From positions 124,001-188,000 of the forward strand of contig NZ_JAQAGY010000013.1 of assembly GCF_027533645.1 (NCBI RefSeq): a stretch of DNA of 64,000 nt, read 5' to 3'. Under the pieces are notes generated by a model that did no database searches, was not told the DNA's origin, and saw only the letters and a list, made by a program, of their open reading frames with translations. The stretch is from Paenibacillus caseinilyticus. GTDB taxonomy: Bacteria > Bacillota > Bacilli > Paenibacillales > NBRC-103111. This document shows positions 16,216 through 24,151 of this stretch, piece by piece. Position numbers and translations under genes: made by a program. Within the stretch, counting starts at the first letter, position 1. Every line of letters begins with the position of its first letter.

Positions 16216-17273
16216 TACGGCCACGCTCCTTCCGCCGCATACCGGAGCCCGGCTTCCTCAGGGAAGCCGAAGTAGAGATTGGCCGCCTGGATGGCCTGTC
16301 CCACCGCTCCTTTGATGAGGTTGTCGATGCTTGCGATGGATACGCAGTTCCTGCCTTCGACATAGGCTCCGACTTCCGCCACATTGGTGCCGGTCACCGT
16401 CTTGATCATCGGCCCGTGCGGCCCGTTCTTCGAATTGAAGTAGTGAATGAACGGCTTGGAAGCATACGTGCTGTAGAACGCCTTCCGGACGTCGACCTCG
16501 CTCACCCCTTCCTTCAGCTGCGTATAGGAGGTGACGAGGATGCCACGTGGCAGATCCAGGCTGAAGGTCGAGAACTGCAGATCGATCTCCCGGCCGAGAT
16601 GCCCTTGCAGCGCATACTCGATCTCCGGCTTGTGCCGGTGCCCGTGGACCTTATGGGGCCGGAAGTTGTGCGCGCGCTCGGCATGGGTCTCCGAGCTGGC
16701 CTTGCCGGCTCCGCTGGAGCCGGTCTTGGCATCCGTGACCACCCGGGGCTCGATCAGATCGTGGGCGGCCAGCGGATAGAGGGAGTAGAGGCTCGCGACT
16801 GCCATGCAGCCGGGCAGGTTAATGAGCTTGGCATCCCGGTTGATCTCGCTGAACTCCGGAATATAGTAATGGCTGCCCCCGGGAACTTCATGCTTCAGCG
16901 ACTCGGGGTAATGCTTCTGCAGCAGAGCCGGGTCCGCGATCCGGTAATCTCCGCTGACATTGAAAATCTTGTCCGTCTGCTCCGCCACCCGTTCGATATG
17001 CCGGGGGAGGCTCCCCGTGGGCAGGCAGGAGAAAATGAGGTCATAGGGGCCATCCAGCTCCTCCAGCTTGCGGAATTTCAAGGAACTCGGGTTTTTCTTA
17101 TGTAACGAGGATACAAAATACCGGTCCACCGGTAATCCGGCTTTGGACTCCGAGGAAATATAATCCACGCTAATGTGCGGATGCTGCCCCAGCAGCCGGT
17201 ACAATTCGGCCCCCGTGAAGCCGCTGCCGCCGAGGATGGCCGCTCTTTTGACATTCGATTCCGTAGCACTCAT
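16215..17273 (-). CDS. lysY: LysY/ArgC-type N-acyl phosphate reductase acting on carrier-bound substrate
   Basis: NADPH-dependent reductase of 352 residues, which turns an acyl phosphate into an aldehyde. N-terminal GGSGFTGAELYRLL (residues 15-28) binds NADPH; the catalytic Cys is in INLPGCMAVASLY (Cys156), and the catalytic His in GHRHKPEIEYAL (His212). SGDYRIAD (107-114) is also family-typical. It overlaps its upstream neighbour by ATGA and its downstream one by TAATG. The genes around it (lysW, lysX, lysZK) make carrier-bound glutamyl or aminoadipyl phosphate the likely substrate rather than N-acetylglutamyl phosphate. Confidence 0.92.
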   Translation of the reverse strand: MSATESNVKRAAILGGSGFTGAELYRLLGQHPHISVDYISSESKAGLPVDRYFVSSLHKKNPSSLKFRKLEELDGPYDLIFSCLPTGSLPRHIERVAEQTDKIFNVSGDYRIADPALLQKHYPESLKHEVPGGSHYYIPEFSEINRDAKLINLPGCMAVASLYSLYPLAAHDLIEPRVVTDAKTGSSGAGKASSETHAERAHNFRPHKVHGHRHKPEIEYALQGHLGREIDLQFSTFSLDLPRGILVTSYTQLKEGVSEVDVRKAFYSTYASKPFIHYFNSKNGPHGPMIKTVTGTNVAEVGAYVEGRNCVSIASIDNLIKGAVGQAIQAANLYFGFPEEAGLRYAAEGAWP

Positions 17274-18592
17274 CCCAGTCTGGCGTCCCTTTCGTATAAG
17301 ACTTTCGTTTCCTTGTTCTTCTCCGCAAGCTCGCGGATAATCTGCGGATTCGCATCGATCTTGCGGAAAGCGAGCGCATAAGCCTGGATGCGTTCGTATT
17401 CTACGGGGGAGCGCAGCTCCCGGCAGATCGTCAGGGTGGAGCGCAGCATCTTCAGCGTCTCGGGAAAGTGGTGCAGCTCGTAGCCGAAATCCTCGCGCTC
17501 CGACAACGTGAACGGATAGCCCCCGCCGAAGCCTCTGCGGTTCTTGAAGGGCAGATGGCCCGGGATCGGCACGTTCTGCCACTCCCTCGCAGGGACGCCT
17601 TCGTTCAGGATGAGCTCCTGGATCGCATTCTTGACGAGATAATCTTCGAGATCGTCCAGCCCCAGCGCTTCCGGGGAGATCTTGACCCGGTACATGTTGT
17701 AGCTGTGCTTGTACCCGTCCGGCACATACGGTCCGCGGAACAGCTTCGTCTGCTGCAGCGCCTTCGTGAGATAATCGGCATTGCGGGCACGGATAGCGTC
17801 ATAGTAAGGCAGCCGGTCGAGCTGGGAGATGCCGAACGCCGCCGCGATCCAGGACATCCGGTAGTCAATGCCGGCCTCTTCGAGGAACGCCTGCGCCCGC
17901 TCGTAGTCCTCCTTCTCCCGGAAGAAGGCGATGCCTCCCTCCCCGCCTACGGGGAAGTTCTTGTCCGCCATGAGGCTCTGCCCGGCACCGTCGCCGATGG
18001 AACCGGCAAGCCGGCCGTCGATCGAGGCCGAGTGCGCATGCGAAGCGTCCTCGACCAGACGGAGCGAATACTTGTCGGCCAGACTCCGCAGGCTCGCCAG
18101 ATCCGCCGGCAGGCCGTGGACATGGACGGGCATGATCGCCTTCGTCTTCTTCGTAATCGCCCGCTCCGCCTTCTCGGGATCGAGGCAGTATGTCCGCGGA
18201 TCGATATCGACGAATACGGGGATCGCTTTGGCAGCTACGACGGCCTGGGCCGTGGCGATGAAGGTGAAGGCGGGCAGGATGACTTCATCCCCCGGCTGTA
18301 CTCCCACCCCGACCAAGGCCAGATGCAGGCTGGACGTGCCGCTCGCCGTCGCGATCGCGTGGTTCGCTCCGACATACTTCCGGTACGCTTCGGCGAATTC
18401 TTCCACGACGCTGTCCCCGTCCTGCTGGATCGAGACGAGCATCTGCGTAATATCTTCTTTGGTGATCGTAGGGAACGTAGTCTTGCGGACGTCTTCCGGG
18501 ATGATCGGCGGCCCGCCCTGATAGGCCAGCGCTTCGCGGATCCAGTCCTCTGTAGGAAGATCGAGCGGTTTGCGGATAAAATCAGTCTTCAT
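17270..18592 (-). CDS. DegT/DnrJ/EryC1/StrS-type PLP aminotransferase
   Basis: Fold type I aminotransferase of 440 residues, normally aminating a ketone with glutamate or glutamine as donor. PLP contacts seen: SGTSSLHLAL (84-93), PAFTFIATAQAV (107-118), VEDASHAHSA (Asp182) and the Schiff-base Lys211 in ADKNFPVGGEGG. The C-terminal part beyond residue 370 is longer than in sugar aminotransferases. It overlaps the 216-residue companion by 11 bases and lysY by 4. In this operon it would put the second amino group on the ketone created by the transketolase (inference). Confidence 0.9.
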   Translation of the reverse strand: MKTDFIRKPLDLPTEDWIREALAYQGGPPIIPEDVRKTTFPTITKEDITQMLVSIQQDGDSVVEEFAEAYRKYVGANHAIATASGTSSLHLALVGVGVQPGDEVILPAFTFIATAQAVVAAKAIPVFVDIDPRTYCLDPEKAERAITKKTKAIMPVHVHGLPADLASLRSLADKYSLRLVEDASHAHSASIDGRLAGSIGDGAGQSLMADKNFPVGGEGGIAFFREKEDYERAQAFLEEAGIDYRMSWIAAAFGISQLDRLPYYDAIRARNADYLTKALQQTKLFRGPYVPDGYKHSYNMYRVKISPEALGLDDLEDYLVKNAIQELILNEGVPAREWQNVPIPGHLPFKNRRGFGGGYPFTLSEREDFGYELHHFPETLKMLRSTLTICRELRSPVEYERIQAYALAFRKIDANPQIIRELAEKNKETKVLYERDARLG

Positions 18593-19232
18593 TCTCGCGG
18601 TTCCTCCTCAGAAGGGATAGTTTGACGCAGGCGGCCACGAGCGGACTCAGCCGGTAGTTGAACTGGACGGCCGGCTGCAGGTCCGGCTCGCTCTCTTCCT
18701 GCGTCCACATCGTCTGCAGATCGAACGCGCCGAAGATCTTGAGCCGTTCGGCCTTTTTCCAGATGAGGGGGTCGCTCGCCGCAATGGCGGCCGCCGGACC
18801 GAAGCCGAGCGGCGTGAAGTCGAGGACGAGGACGGCCGCTTCGCCGCTCAATGCCGCCACGCTGGACTCCAGGTCGTTCAGATTATCCCAGCTCACCGGC
18901 AGACGTTCGAAGCCCGCCGGCACCGAGGCGTCCTCCGTGAGCTCCACGCCGAGCCACCGGAGAAACTTCCGCTCCTGCTCGCCGGCCTGATCGATCCTCG
19001 TCGCCGAACCATGGACGATATCCTGTCCCCAGAGGGCCGCGTGAACGGCCCCGGTATAGCTGTTGAATAGAGCGACATGCTTTTTATTCGTGAGCTTGCC
19101 GATGCTCTTCTCCAGCCCCTTCAGCTCGCTCTCGTTCTTCTCGATGCTCATGATGACGCCCGAAGTAAGAACCCGCGAGAGCACGAAGGATAAGGAGAAA
19201 AAATGCTCTTTGCTGATCTGCACGTTCTTCAT
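18582..19232 (-). CDS. Degenerate DegT-like protein, possible partner of the aminotransferase
   Basis: Protein of 216 residues. Its middle reads like the N-terminal third of a DegT aminotransferase: LKGLEKSIGKLTNKKHVALF then NSYTGAVHAALWG aligns by eye with the LEK..VGxxHAIxxxSGTxxLHLAL region, and VLVLDFTPLGFGPAAA takes the place of the VEDASHAHSA strand. It lacks the PLP Asp and has no catalytic Lys, so it cannot be a working enzyme alone. It is not debris: it has a ribosome binding site, keeps coding character and overlaps the real aminotransferase by 11 bases. A structural or substrate-docking subunit (for instance binding LysW) is a fair guess. Alternative: unrelated unknown protein. Confidence 0.6.
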   Translation of the reverse strand: MKNVQISKEHFFSLSFVLSRVLTSGVIMSIEKNESELKGLEKSIGKLTNKKHVALFNSYTGAVHAALWGQDIVHGSATRIDQAGEQERKFLRWLGVELTEDASVPAGFERLPVSWDNLNDLESSVAALSGEAAVLVLDFTPLGFGPAAAIAASDPLIWKKAERLKIFGAFDLQTMWTQEESEPDLQPAVQFNYRLSPLVAACVKLSLLRRNRENED

Positions 19233-19245
19233 AGTTCATCCCCGT

Positions 19246-20148
19246 TTACTTGGAATTTGCGGTAAGCTGCAGCCTGCTCTCCGATGCGATCTGGCGGCCG
19301 ACATACTGCGCAATATGGTAAGCGACGTCGACGCCGTGAATTTTCCAGGACTTCGCGAATTCCGGATTCTGGTTCACTTCGCAGACGAGATACCGGTGAT
19401 TCTTATAATCGTAGAATAAGTCCACCCCGTAGATGCCCTCTCCGAGCACACCCGTCAGGCGGGAGCAGATCGAGCGGATCTCGCCGTCCACCTCCAGCGG
19501 TTCCACCTCCGCACCGAGATGGGTGTTCGTCTTCCAATTGTCCGGGGAGACCCGGCGGAAAGCCGCGACCGGCTCCTTCCCCACGACGACGACTCGAATG
19601 TCATAATCCCCCTTGTCCACAAATTCCTGCACAAGTACCGGGAGCGATTGATGACTCGGATCGAGCGACTCCCTCGCCGCAATCCAACCGTCCAGCCCTT
19701 CCCTCCCGACGATGCGGGCAATCCCTCTTCCCCAAGACGAGCTGGCCGGCTTGATCACGAAGACTTGCCCGAAGGTCTCGAACGCCTCGCTCAGTTCGGC
19801 TGCCGTGAAGGCGATCCGAAAGCGGGGCTGCGGGATGCCTTGGCCTTGGAATACGACCGCCTGGTGAATCTTGTTCGTGCAGACCGTGATAGCTTTGACG
19901 CTGTTCAGCGTCGGGATTCCCGCAAGCTCGAGAAGTGTGGAACGGCTGAGGGCATTCTTCTGCGAAAGGCAGCGGATCAAAGCGACGTCCGGCCGCTCCT
20001 CCCCGTCAGTACCGCCCAAGGGAAGCGCCATGGAATCCAGATTGATCTGAACGCGATAGCCGTCTTGGGTCAACCATTCGGCAATCCGTTTCTCTTCTTC
20101 CCTCAGCTTGGTGACGCACAGCAGGACGTTCGCTTGGCCGCTGCTCAT
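19246..20148 (-). CDS. lysX: LysX-type RimK-like ATP-grasp ligase
   Basis: ATP-grasp enzyme of 300 residues that joins the alpha-amino group of glutamate or aminoadipate to the C-terminal Glu of LysW. LysX pattern seen: ALIRCLSQKNALSRSTLLELAGIPTLNSVKAITVC with NK next (residues 57-93), GQGIPQPRFRIAF, FVIKPASSSWGRGIARI (ATP lid), LVQEFV, and the metal-binding CEVNQNPEFAKSW end. It starts 12 bases after lysW, with AGGAGGAGGAG before the ATG. With lysW it forms the charging module of the operon. Confidence 0.92.
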   Translation of the reverse strand: MSSGQANVLLCVTKLREEEKRIAEWLTQDGYRVQINLDSMALPLGGTDGEERPDVALIRCLSQKNALSRSTLLELAGIPTLNSVKAITVCTNKIHQAVVFQGQGIPQPRFRIAFTAAELSEAFETFGQVFVIKPASSSWGRGIARIVGREGLDGWIAARESLDPSHQSLPVLVQEFVDKGDYDIRVVVVGKEPVAAFRRVSPDNWKTNTHLGAEVEPLEVDGEIRSICSRLTGVLGEGIYGVDLFYDYKNHRYLVCEVNQNPEFAKSWKIHGVDVAYHIAQYVGRQIASESRLQLTANSK

Positions 20149-20160
20149 GTTCTCCTCCTC

Positions 20161-20334
20161 CTACTCTCCCCAGGTTTCTTCGATTTCCGGCGCGAGTTCT
20201 ACGGTAATAATGCTGTTGACGGCATGAACTTCGTGTTCTTGTCCGCAGGAGGAGCATTCGACGATCTCGCCTGTCGTGGCACCTTGATCTACGGCAATTT
20301 CATCCTTGCATACGAGGCACAGCAGCTGACTCAT
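20161..20334 (-). CDS. lysW: LysW-type amino-group carrier protein
   Basis: Only 57 residues, too short for many gene finders. Two zinc-binding pairs CLVC (Cys6, Cys9) and CSSC (Cys27, Cys30) form the LysW-type ribbon, and the acidic C-terminus APEIEETWGE ends in the WGE found in LysW proteins (usually EDWGE). The terminal Glu57 gamma-carboxyl is the attachment point for the amino group of the substrate. The net charge is strongly acidic, as needed for docking to LysX, LysZ, LysY and LysK. Ribosome binding site AAAGGTGG; own promoter directly upstream; lysX follows after 12 bases. It is the first gene of the operon. Confidence 0.93.
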   Translation of the reverse strand: MSQLLCLVCKDEIAVDQGATTGEIVECSSCGQEHEVHAVNSIITVELAPEIEETWGE

Positions 20335-20375
20335 GAATCATTCCACCTTTGCGTTTAATGTTGACTTCACCAATG

Positions 20376-20404
20376 AGTATACTTGGTATTATCTTGAATA
20401 ACAA
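20376..20404 (-). promoter_or_regulatory. Promoter of the lysW operon
   Basis: On the minus strand TTGTTA (20404-20399), 17-base spacer, TATACT (20381-20376). The start would be about 35 bases before the lysW ATG. A TTGGTATTA sequence (plus strand 20383-20391), part of a 29-bp element shared with sulfur operons, sits in the spacer. Confidence 0.55.
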
Positions 20405-20422
20405 CCATTATTTTCTGTATTT

Positions 20423-21160
20423 TCAAGAAACGCTCCGCTTCTGCATGGCGGCGCCGCTCTTCTTGACCAGTTCACGGAACAGCCTCCGCATGAACGGGTC
20501 GGAAGCTGTCATCGACTCCGGATGCCACTGGACCCCTACGGCAAAAGGATGCTCCCCAAGCTCCACGCCCTCGATCACCCCATCGGGCGACGTGGCTGTA
20601 ACGGTGAGCCCAGGCGCGGCCTGCCGGATCGCCTGATGGTGCAGGCTGTTCACCCGTACCTGGTTATGCCGGAAGATGCTCCAAAGCAGGCTGTTCTCGG
20701 CAATATAGACGGAGTGCGTAGCCTTCCCTCTGGCCTCGCCGTGCTGCATATGCGCTGCCGCACCCGGGTATTCGCTCGGCAGATCCTGATAGAGCGTGCC
20801 GCCCAGGGCGACGTTCAGCACCTGCACGCCCCGGCAGATCGCCAGCAGGGGCTTATTCGTCTGCAGAGCATACCGCACGGCTTCGAGCTCGGTGCGGTCC
20901 CGCTGCGGGAAGAGGGGCCCCAGCGCAGCATGCGGCTCTTGTCCGTACAGGGAAGGATCGACATCTTCCCCGCCGGAGAAGATCAGGCCATCGCAGAGGT
21001 CGATCAGCTCGCGGAAGGTCTCCGCCGAAGTCAACGGGAGTACGACCGGCAGCCCTCCCGCCCCTTCGACGGACAGATGATAATCTTGATGGACATAAGC
21101 GCCTTCGCTGTACTCGTTGCGCACGACAATCGTGCTGGTAATGCCGATCACCGGCTTCAT
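20423..21160 (-). CDS. Gamma-glutamyl hydrolase, class I GATase fold (PuuD-like, peptidase C26)
   Basis: Cytoplasmic amidase of 245 residues that cleaves gamma-glutamyl bonds. The triad is complete: nucleophile Cys109 in LLAICRGVQVLNV, His213 and Glu215 in GVQWHPE. GLIFSGGEDVDPSLYG (58-73) is the family signature. AAAGGAG precedes the ATG. It follows the peptide transporter genes and lies 88 bases before lysW. It may open gamma-glutamyl peptides brought in by the transporter; a link to the LysW carrier (whose cargo hangs on a gamma-glutamyl amide) is conceivable but unproven. Confidence 0.88.
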   Translation of the reverse strand: MKPVIGITSTIVVRNEYSEGAYVHQDYHLSVEGAGGLPVVLPLTSAETFRELIDLCDGLIFSGGEDVDPSLYGQEPHAALGPLFPQRDRTELEAVRYALQTNKPLLAICRGVQVLNVALGGTLYQDLPSEYPGAAAHMQHGEARGKATHSVYIAENSLLWSIFRHNQVRVNSLHHQAIRQAAPGLTVTATSPDGVIEGVELGEHPFAVGVQWHPESMTASDPFMRRLFRELVKKSGAAMQKRSVS

Positions 21161-21200
21161 GCAAGCATGCTCCTTTCCTCCTCATGAACGGGCATTAAGG

Positions 21201-22112
21201 CTAAGCATGCGAATCCAAGGCATCGCGCAGGCCGTCCCCGATGAAGTTGATGGCCATCACGGTGCACAGGATCATCGCTCCCGGAGGAAGCCACAGCCAA
21301 GGCTGGTCTGTCAGCACCGTAAGCGATTGGGCATCGGTCAGCATGTTCCCCCAGCTCGGCGTGGGCGGCTGAACCCCCATGCCGAGGAAGCTCAGTCCCG
21401 CTTCGCTCAGGATGGCCGAGGCCATGCCGAACGTGGCTCCCACGATGATCGGGCCGGCCACATTCGGCAGGATGTGGCCGAACAGGATCCGGGGCGTGCT
21501 GTAGCCCAGGGCGATGCCTGATTTGATATAGTCCGTCTCCTTCACCGCCAGCACGCTCCCCCGGACCAGCCGGGCGATGCCCGGCCAGGAGAACAGCGCC
21601 AGCACCAGAATGATCGTGGTCATCGTAGCGCCGAGCACGCTGACCACGATCAGCGTAACCATGAGGAACGGGAACGCCATGAACATATCCGTCAGGCGCA
21701 TCATCATCATATCCGGCCATCCGCCGTAATAGGCGGAGAAGAGTCCGACCAGCGTGCCGGCCGTAACATAGAGAGCGACGGTCACGAAGCCGACAAGGAG
21801 CGAGACCCGGGTCGCATGGATCAGCCGGCTGAACACGTCCCGGCCGACCTGGTCGGTGCCGAGCCAGTGCCCCGCCGAGGGGGCAGCCGAGAAGACGCCC
21901 GTCACTTCCTTGGGGTCATGGGGGGCGATCAGCGGGGCGAAGACGGCGGTCAAGATCAGAAGTAAAGTGAAGATCAGTCCTGCCGCAGCCGGCTTATGGC
22001 GGAAGAACCGGGCAGCGAGGCCCCGTACGGGTCGTTCGCTTCCCGCTTCCCCGGCGGCTGCGGCACCCGGCTGCAGATACGCCTCTCCGGGGTCGGCCTG
22101 GGTCAGGGCCAC
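21201..22112 (-). CDS. Peptide-type ABC permease (DppC/OppC family)
   Basis: Inner-membrane permease of 303 residues with an N-terminal OppC_N segment and about six helices. The EAA loop is at EAGLSFLGMGVQPPTPSWGNML, typical of DppC. GTG start at 22112 behind AAAGGAGG. It pairs with the DppB-type permease just upstream; together they form the channel of the importer encoded from 20.4 to 28.3 kb. Confidence 0.88.
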   Translation of the reverse strand: MALTQADPGEAYLQPGAAAAGEAGSERPVRGLAARFFRHKPAAAGLIFTLLLILTAVFAPLIAPHDPKEVTGVFSAAPSAGHWLGTDQVGRDVFSRLIHATRVSLLVGFVTVALYVTAGTLVGLFSAYYGGWPDMMMMRLTDMFMAFPFLMVTLIVVSVLGATMTTIILVLALFSWPGIARLVRGSVLAVKETDYIKSGIALGYSTPRILFGHILPNVAGPIIVGATFGMASAILSEAGLSFLGMGVQPPTPSWGNMLTDAQSLTVLTDQPWLWLPPGAMILCTVMAINFIGDGLRDALDSHA

Positions 22113-22162
22113 TATGGTTTCACCTCCTTTCCAGCAGAGTCTCCGTTCTGTGCATGATCATC

Positions 22163-23113
22163 TTACGGATAACGAATGCGGGGATCCGCCGCCGAGTACA
22201 GCACATCGGTGAGCAGATTCGTACTTAGGACAATGCAAGCCGCGACGAGATTCAGTCCCATCAGCGTAGGGTAGTCTCTCGAGAGGACCGACTGGATCGT
22301 GAGCTGGCCGATGCCGGGCCATTGGAAGATTTGTTCGATGAGGATGCTTCCGCCCAGCAGCAACGGGATCTCCGACCCGAATACCGTAATCATGGGGATC
22401 AGCGCGTTGCGCAGGGCATGCTTGTTCGTCACGAGGAACGGATGCAGCCCTTTGGCCCGTGCCGTACGCAGGTAATCCTGCTTCAGCACATCGAGCATAG
22501 CCGCACGTACATACCGCACTTTCTTCCCCGCGATGACGATGCCGAGGACGAAGACGGGCAGGATCATGTGAAGGAGGAGATCCCCCGCTCCTCCGCTCCC
22601 GCCTAGCGTCCGCATGCCCCCGGTCGGCAGCACTCTCAGCTGCACGGCGAAGATGTAGATGAGACTGAGCCCGAGAAAAAACTGGGGGATCGATGTGCCG
22701 ATGAACGAGAGGCCGGTCATCAGATAGTCGAACTTCGTATTCTGCCTTACCGCGCTAAGTATGCCTATGGGGACGGCGATGAGGATGCCGAGCAGCAGCG
22801 AGGCTCCCGCCAGCGCAAGCGTAGGACCCAGACGTTCGCCGATGAGCCCCGTGACCGGCGCATAAGAGCTGAACGAGTACCCGAGTTCCCCGTGCAGCAG
22901 GCTGCCGAGCCACTTGGCATATTGGATGTAGACCGGGTCGTTCAGCCCCAGCCGCTCTTTCCTCGCTTCGAGCAGCTCGGCGGGCATGTTCGGATCGATG
23001 AACATATCAACTGGGTTGCCCGGGGCCAGGTTGATCAGGAAGAAATTGATGACCGTGATGCCGAAGAGAACGGGTACGGCGATGAGCAGACGCCGGACAA
23101 TATAATGAAGAAT
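22163..23113 (-). CDS. Peptide-type ABC permease (DppB family), probable AUU start
   Basis: Permease of 316 residues. Reading from ATT at 23113 gives the normal DppB start (LHYIVRRLLIAVPVLFGITV and then INLAPGNPVDMFIDPN), while the first ATG (23005) would drop the whole first transmembrane helix. AAAGGAGG lies seven bases before the ATT, and no ATG, GTG or TTG exists between. The EAA loop ALRNALIPMITVFGSEIPLLLGG and the end TDVLYSAADPRIRYP are family-typical. An AUU start is rare and normally weak; it could lower permease dosage. A base error at this codon is the alternative. Confidence 0.82.
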   Translation of the reverse strand: MLHYIVRRLLIAVPVLFGITVINFFLINLAPGNPVDMFIDPNMPAELLEARKERLGLNDPVYIQYAKWLGSLLHGELGYSFSSYAPVTGLIGERLGPTLALAGASLLLGILIAVPIGILSAVRQNTKFDYLMTGLSFIGTSIPQFFLGLSLIYIFAVQLRVLPTGGMRTLGGSGGAGDLLLHMILPVFVLGIVIAGKKVRYVRAAMLDVLKQDYLRTARAKGLHPFLVTNKHALRNALIPMITVFGSEIPLLLGGSILIEQIFQWPGIGQLTIQSVLSRDYPTLMGLNLVAACIVLSTNLLTDVLYSAADPRIRYP

Positions 23114-23131
23114 AAGAGACCCTCCTTTCGC

Positions 23132-24151
23132 TTACTGGAGCGGAAAGTGGCACGCTGCGGCGTGACCCCCCGCATCACCGGTGAGTACGGGTTCTTCCAG
23201 CCTGCAGCGCTCCTGCACGAAGGGGCAGCGGGTATGAAAGCGGCAGCCCTGGGGCGGGTTCGCCGGATTCGGCACGTCCCCCCGGATGATGGTCCGCTTC
23301 CTCGTCCGCAGGAGCGGATCGGGCGGCGGGTAGGCCTGCAGCAGAATCTGCGTGTACGGATGCTTCGGATGCCGGAAGAGCGCCTCTTTGTCCCCGGTCT
23401 CCACGATCCGCCCCAGATACATCACGGCAATCCGCGTACTGATGTATTTGACGGCCCCAATGCCGTGCGCGATGAACAGATAGGTGAGTCCGAGCTCCTT
23501 CTGGAGATCCCCGAGCAGGTTCAGAATCTGCGCTTGAATCGATACATCCAGCGCCGATACGGGCTCATCGCATACGATCAGCTTCGGCTCGAAGGCCATT
23601 GCCCGGGCAATACCGATCCGCTGCCGCTGTCCGCCGGAGAATTCATGGGGATAGCGGCTCATATGGGATCGGGGCAGACCCACCATGTCCAGCAGCCGTT
23701 CGACACGGCTCTGTACCTGAGTTCGCGGAACCAGCTTGTGGGCAAGGAACGGCTCGGCCAGCATATCGCCGATCTGCTTGCGGGGATTGAGCGAGGAATA
23801 CGGATCTTGGAAAATGATCTGCAGCCGGGTGCGGACCGGCATCAGCTCCCTTCGGGAGAGGAACGTGATATCTTCCCCCTCGAACCGGATGCTTCCCGCC
23901 AAGGGATTCTCCAGCCGGACGATGGAGCGGCCGAGCGTCGACTTGCCGCAGCCCGATTCGCCCACAAGGCCGAGCGTCTCCCCTGCCTTGATCTGCAGGC
24001 TGACATCGTCTACGGCCTTGATGTGGCCCACAGTCCGGGAGAAGACGCCCTGGCGGACCGGGTAATAGGTCTTCAGCTTCTCCACCTCCAGCAGCGGCGT
24101 CTCCGTCCGGCTGCCCGTACCCGATGCCGGCAAAGATGCAGAGGTGCTCAT
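23132..24151 (-). CDS. Peptide ABC transporter ATPase (DppF/OppF family)
   Basis: ATPase of 339 residues. Walker A GESGCGKST (about 69-77), signature FSGGQRQR, Walker B LIVCDEPVSALD, then the oligo_HPY C-terminal part with the Cys cluster [18 protein letters not shown]: the switch His is in FIAHGIG, where most family members have SHDL, so the usual Asp is replaced by Gly. ATG overlaps the TGA of the DppD-type gene (ATGA). It works as a heterodimer with that partner to power dipeptide or oligopeptide uptake. Confidence 0.9.
   Translation of the reverse strand: MSTSASLPASGTGSRTETPLLEVEKLKTYYPVRQGVFSRTVGHIKAVDDVSLQIKAGETLGLVGESGCGKSTLGRSIVRLENPLAGSIRFEGEDITFLSRRELMPVRTRLQIIFQDPYSSLNPRKQIGDMLAEPFLAHKLVPRTQVQSRVERLLDMVGLPRSHMSRYPHEFSGGQRQRIGIARAMAFEPKLIVCDEPVSALDVSIQAQILNLLGDLQKELGLTYLFIAHGIGAVKYISTRIAVMYLGRIVETGDKEALFRHPKHPYTQILLQAYPPPDPLLRTRKRTIIRGDVPNPANPPQGCRFHTRCPFVQERCRLEEPVLTGDAGGHAAACHFPLQ

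Noticed and set aside
17274-17582. Longer reading of LysY
   Set aside because: Runs through the end of the aminotransferase gene; the conserved reductase starts at the ATGA overlap at 17273.
9561-20334. Lysine or arginine biosynthesis operon
   Set aside because: No homocitrate synthase, aconitase, isopropylmalate-type dehydrogenase or LysJ/ArgD; instead transketolase, DegT enzyme, extra ligase and exporter.
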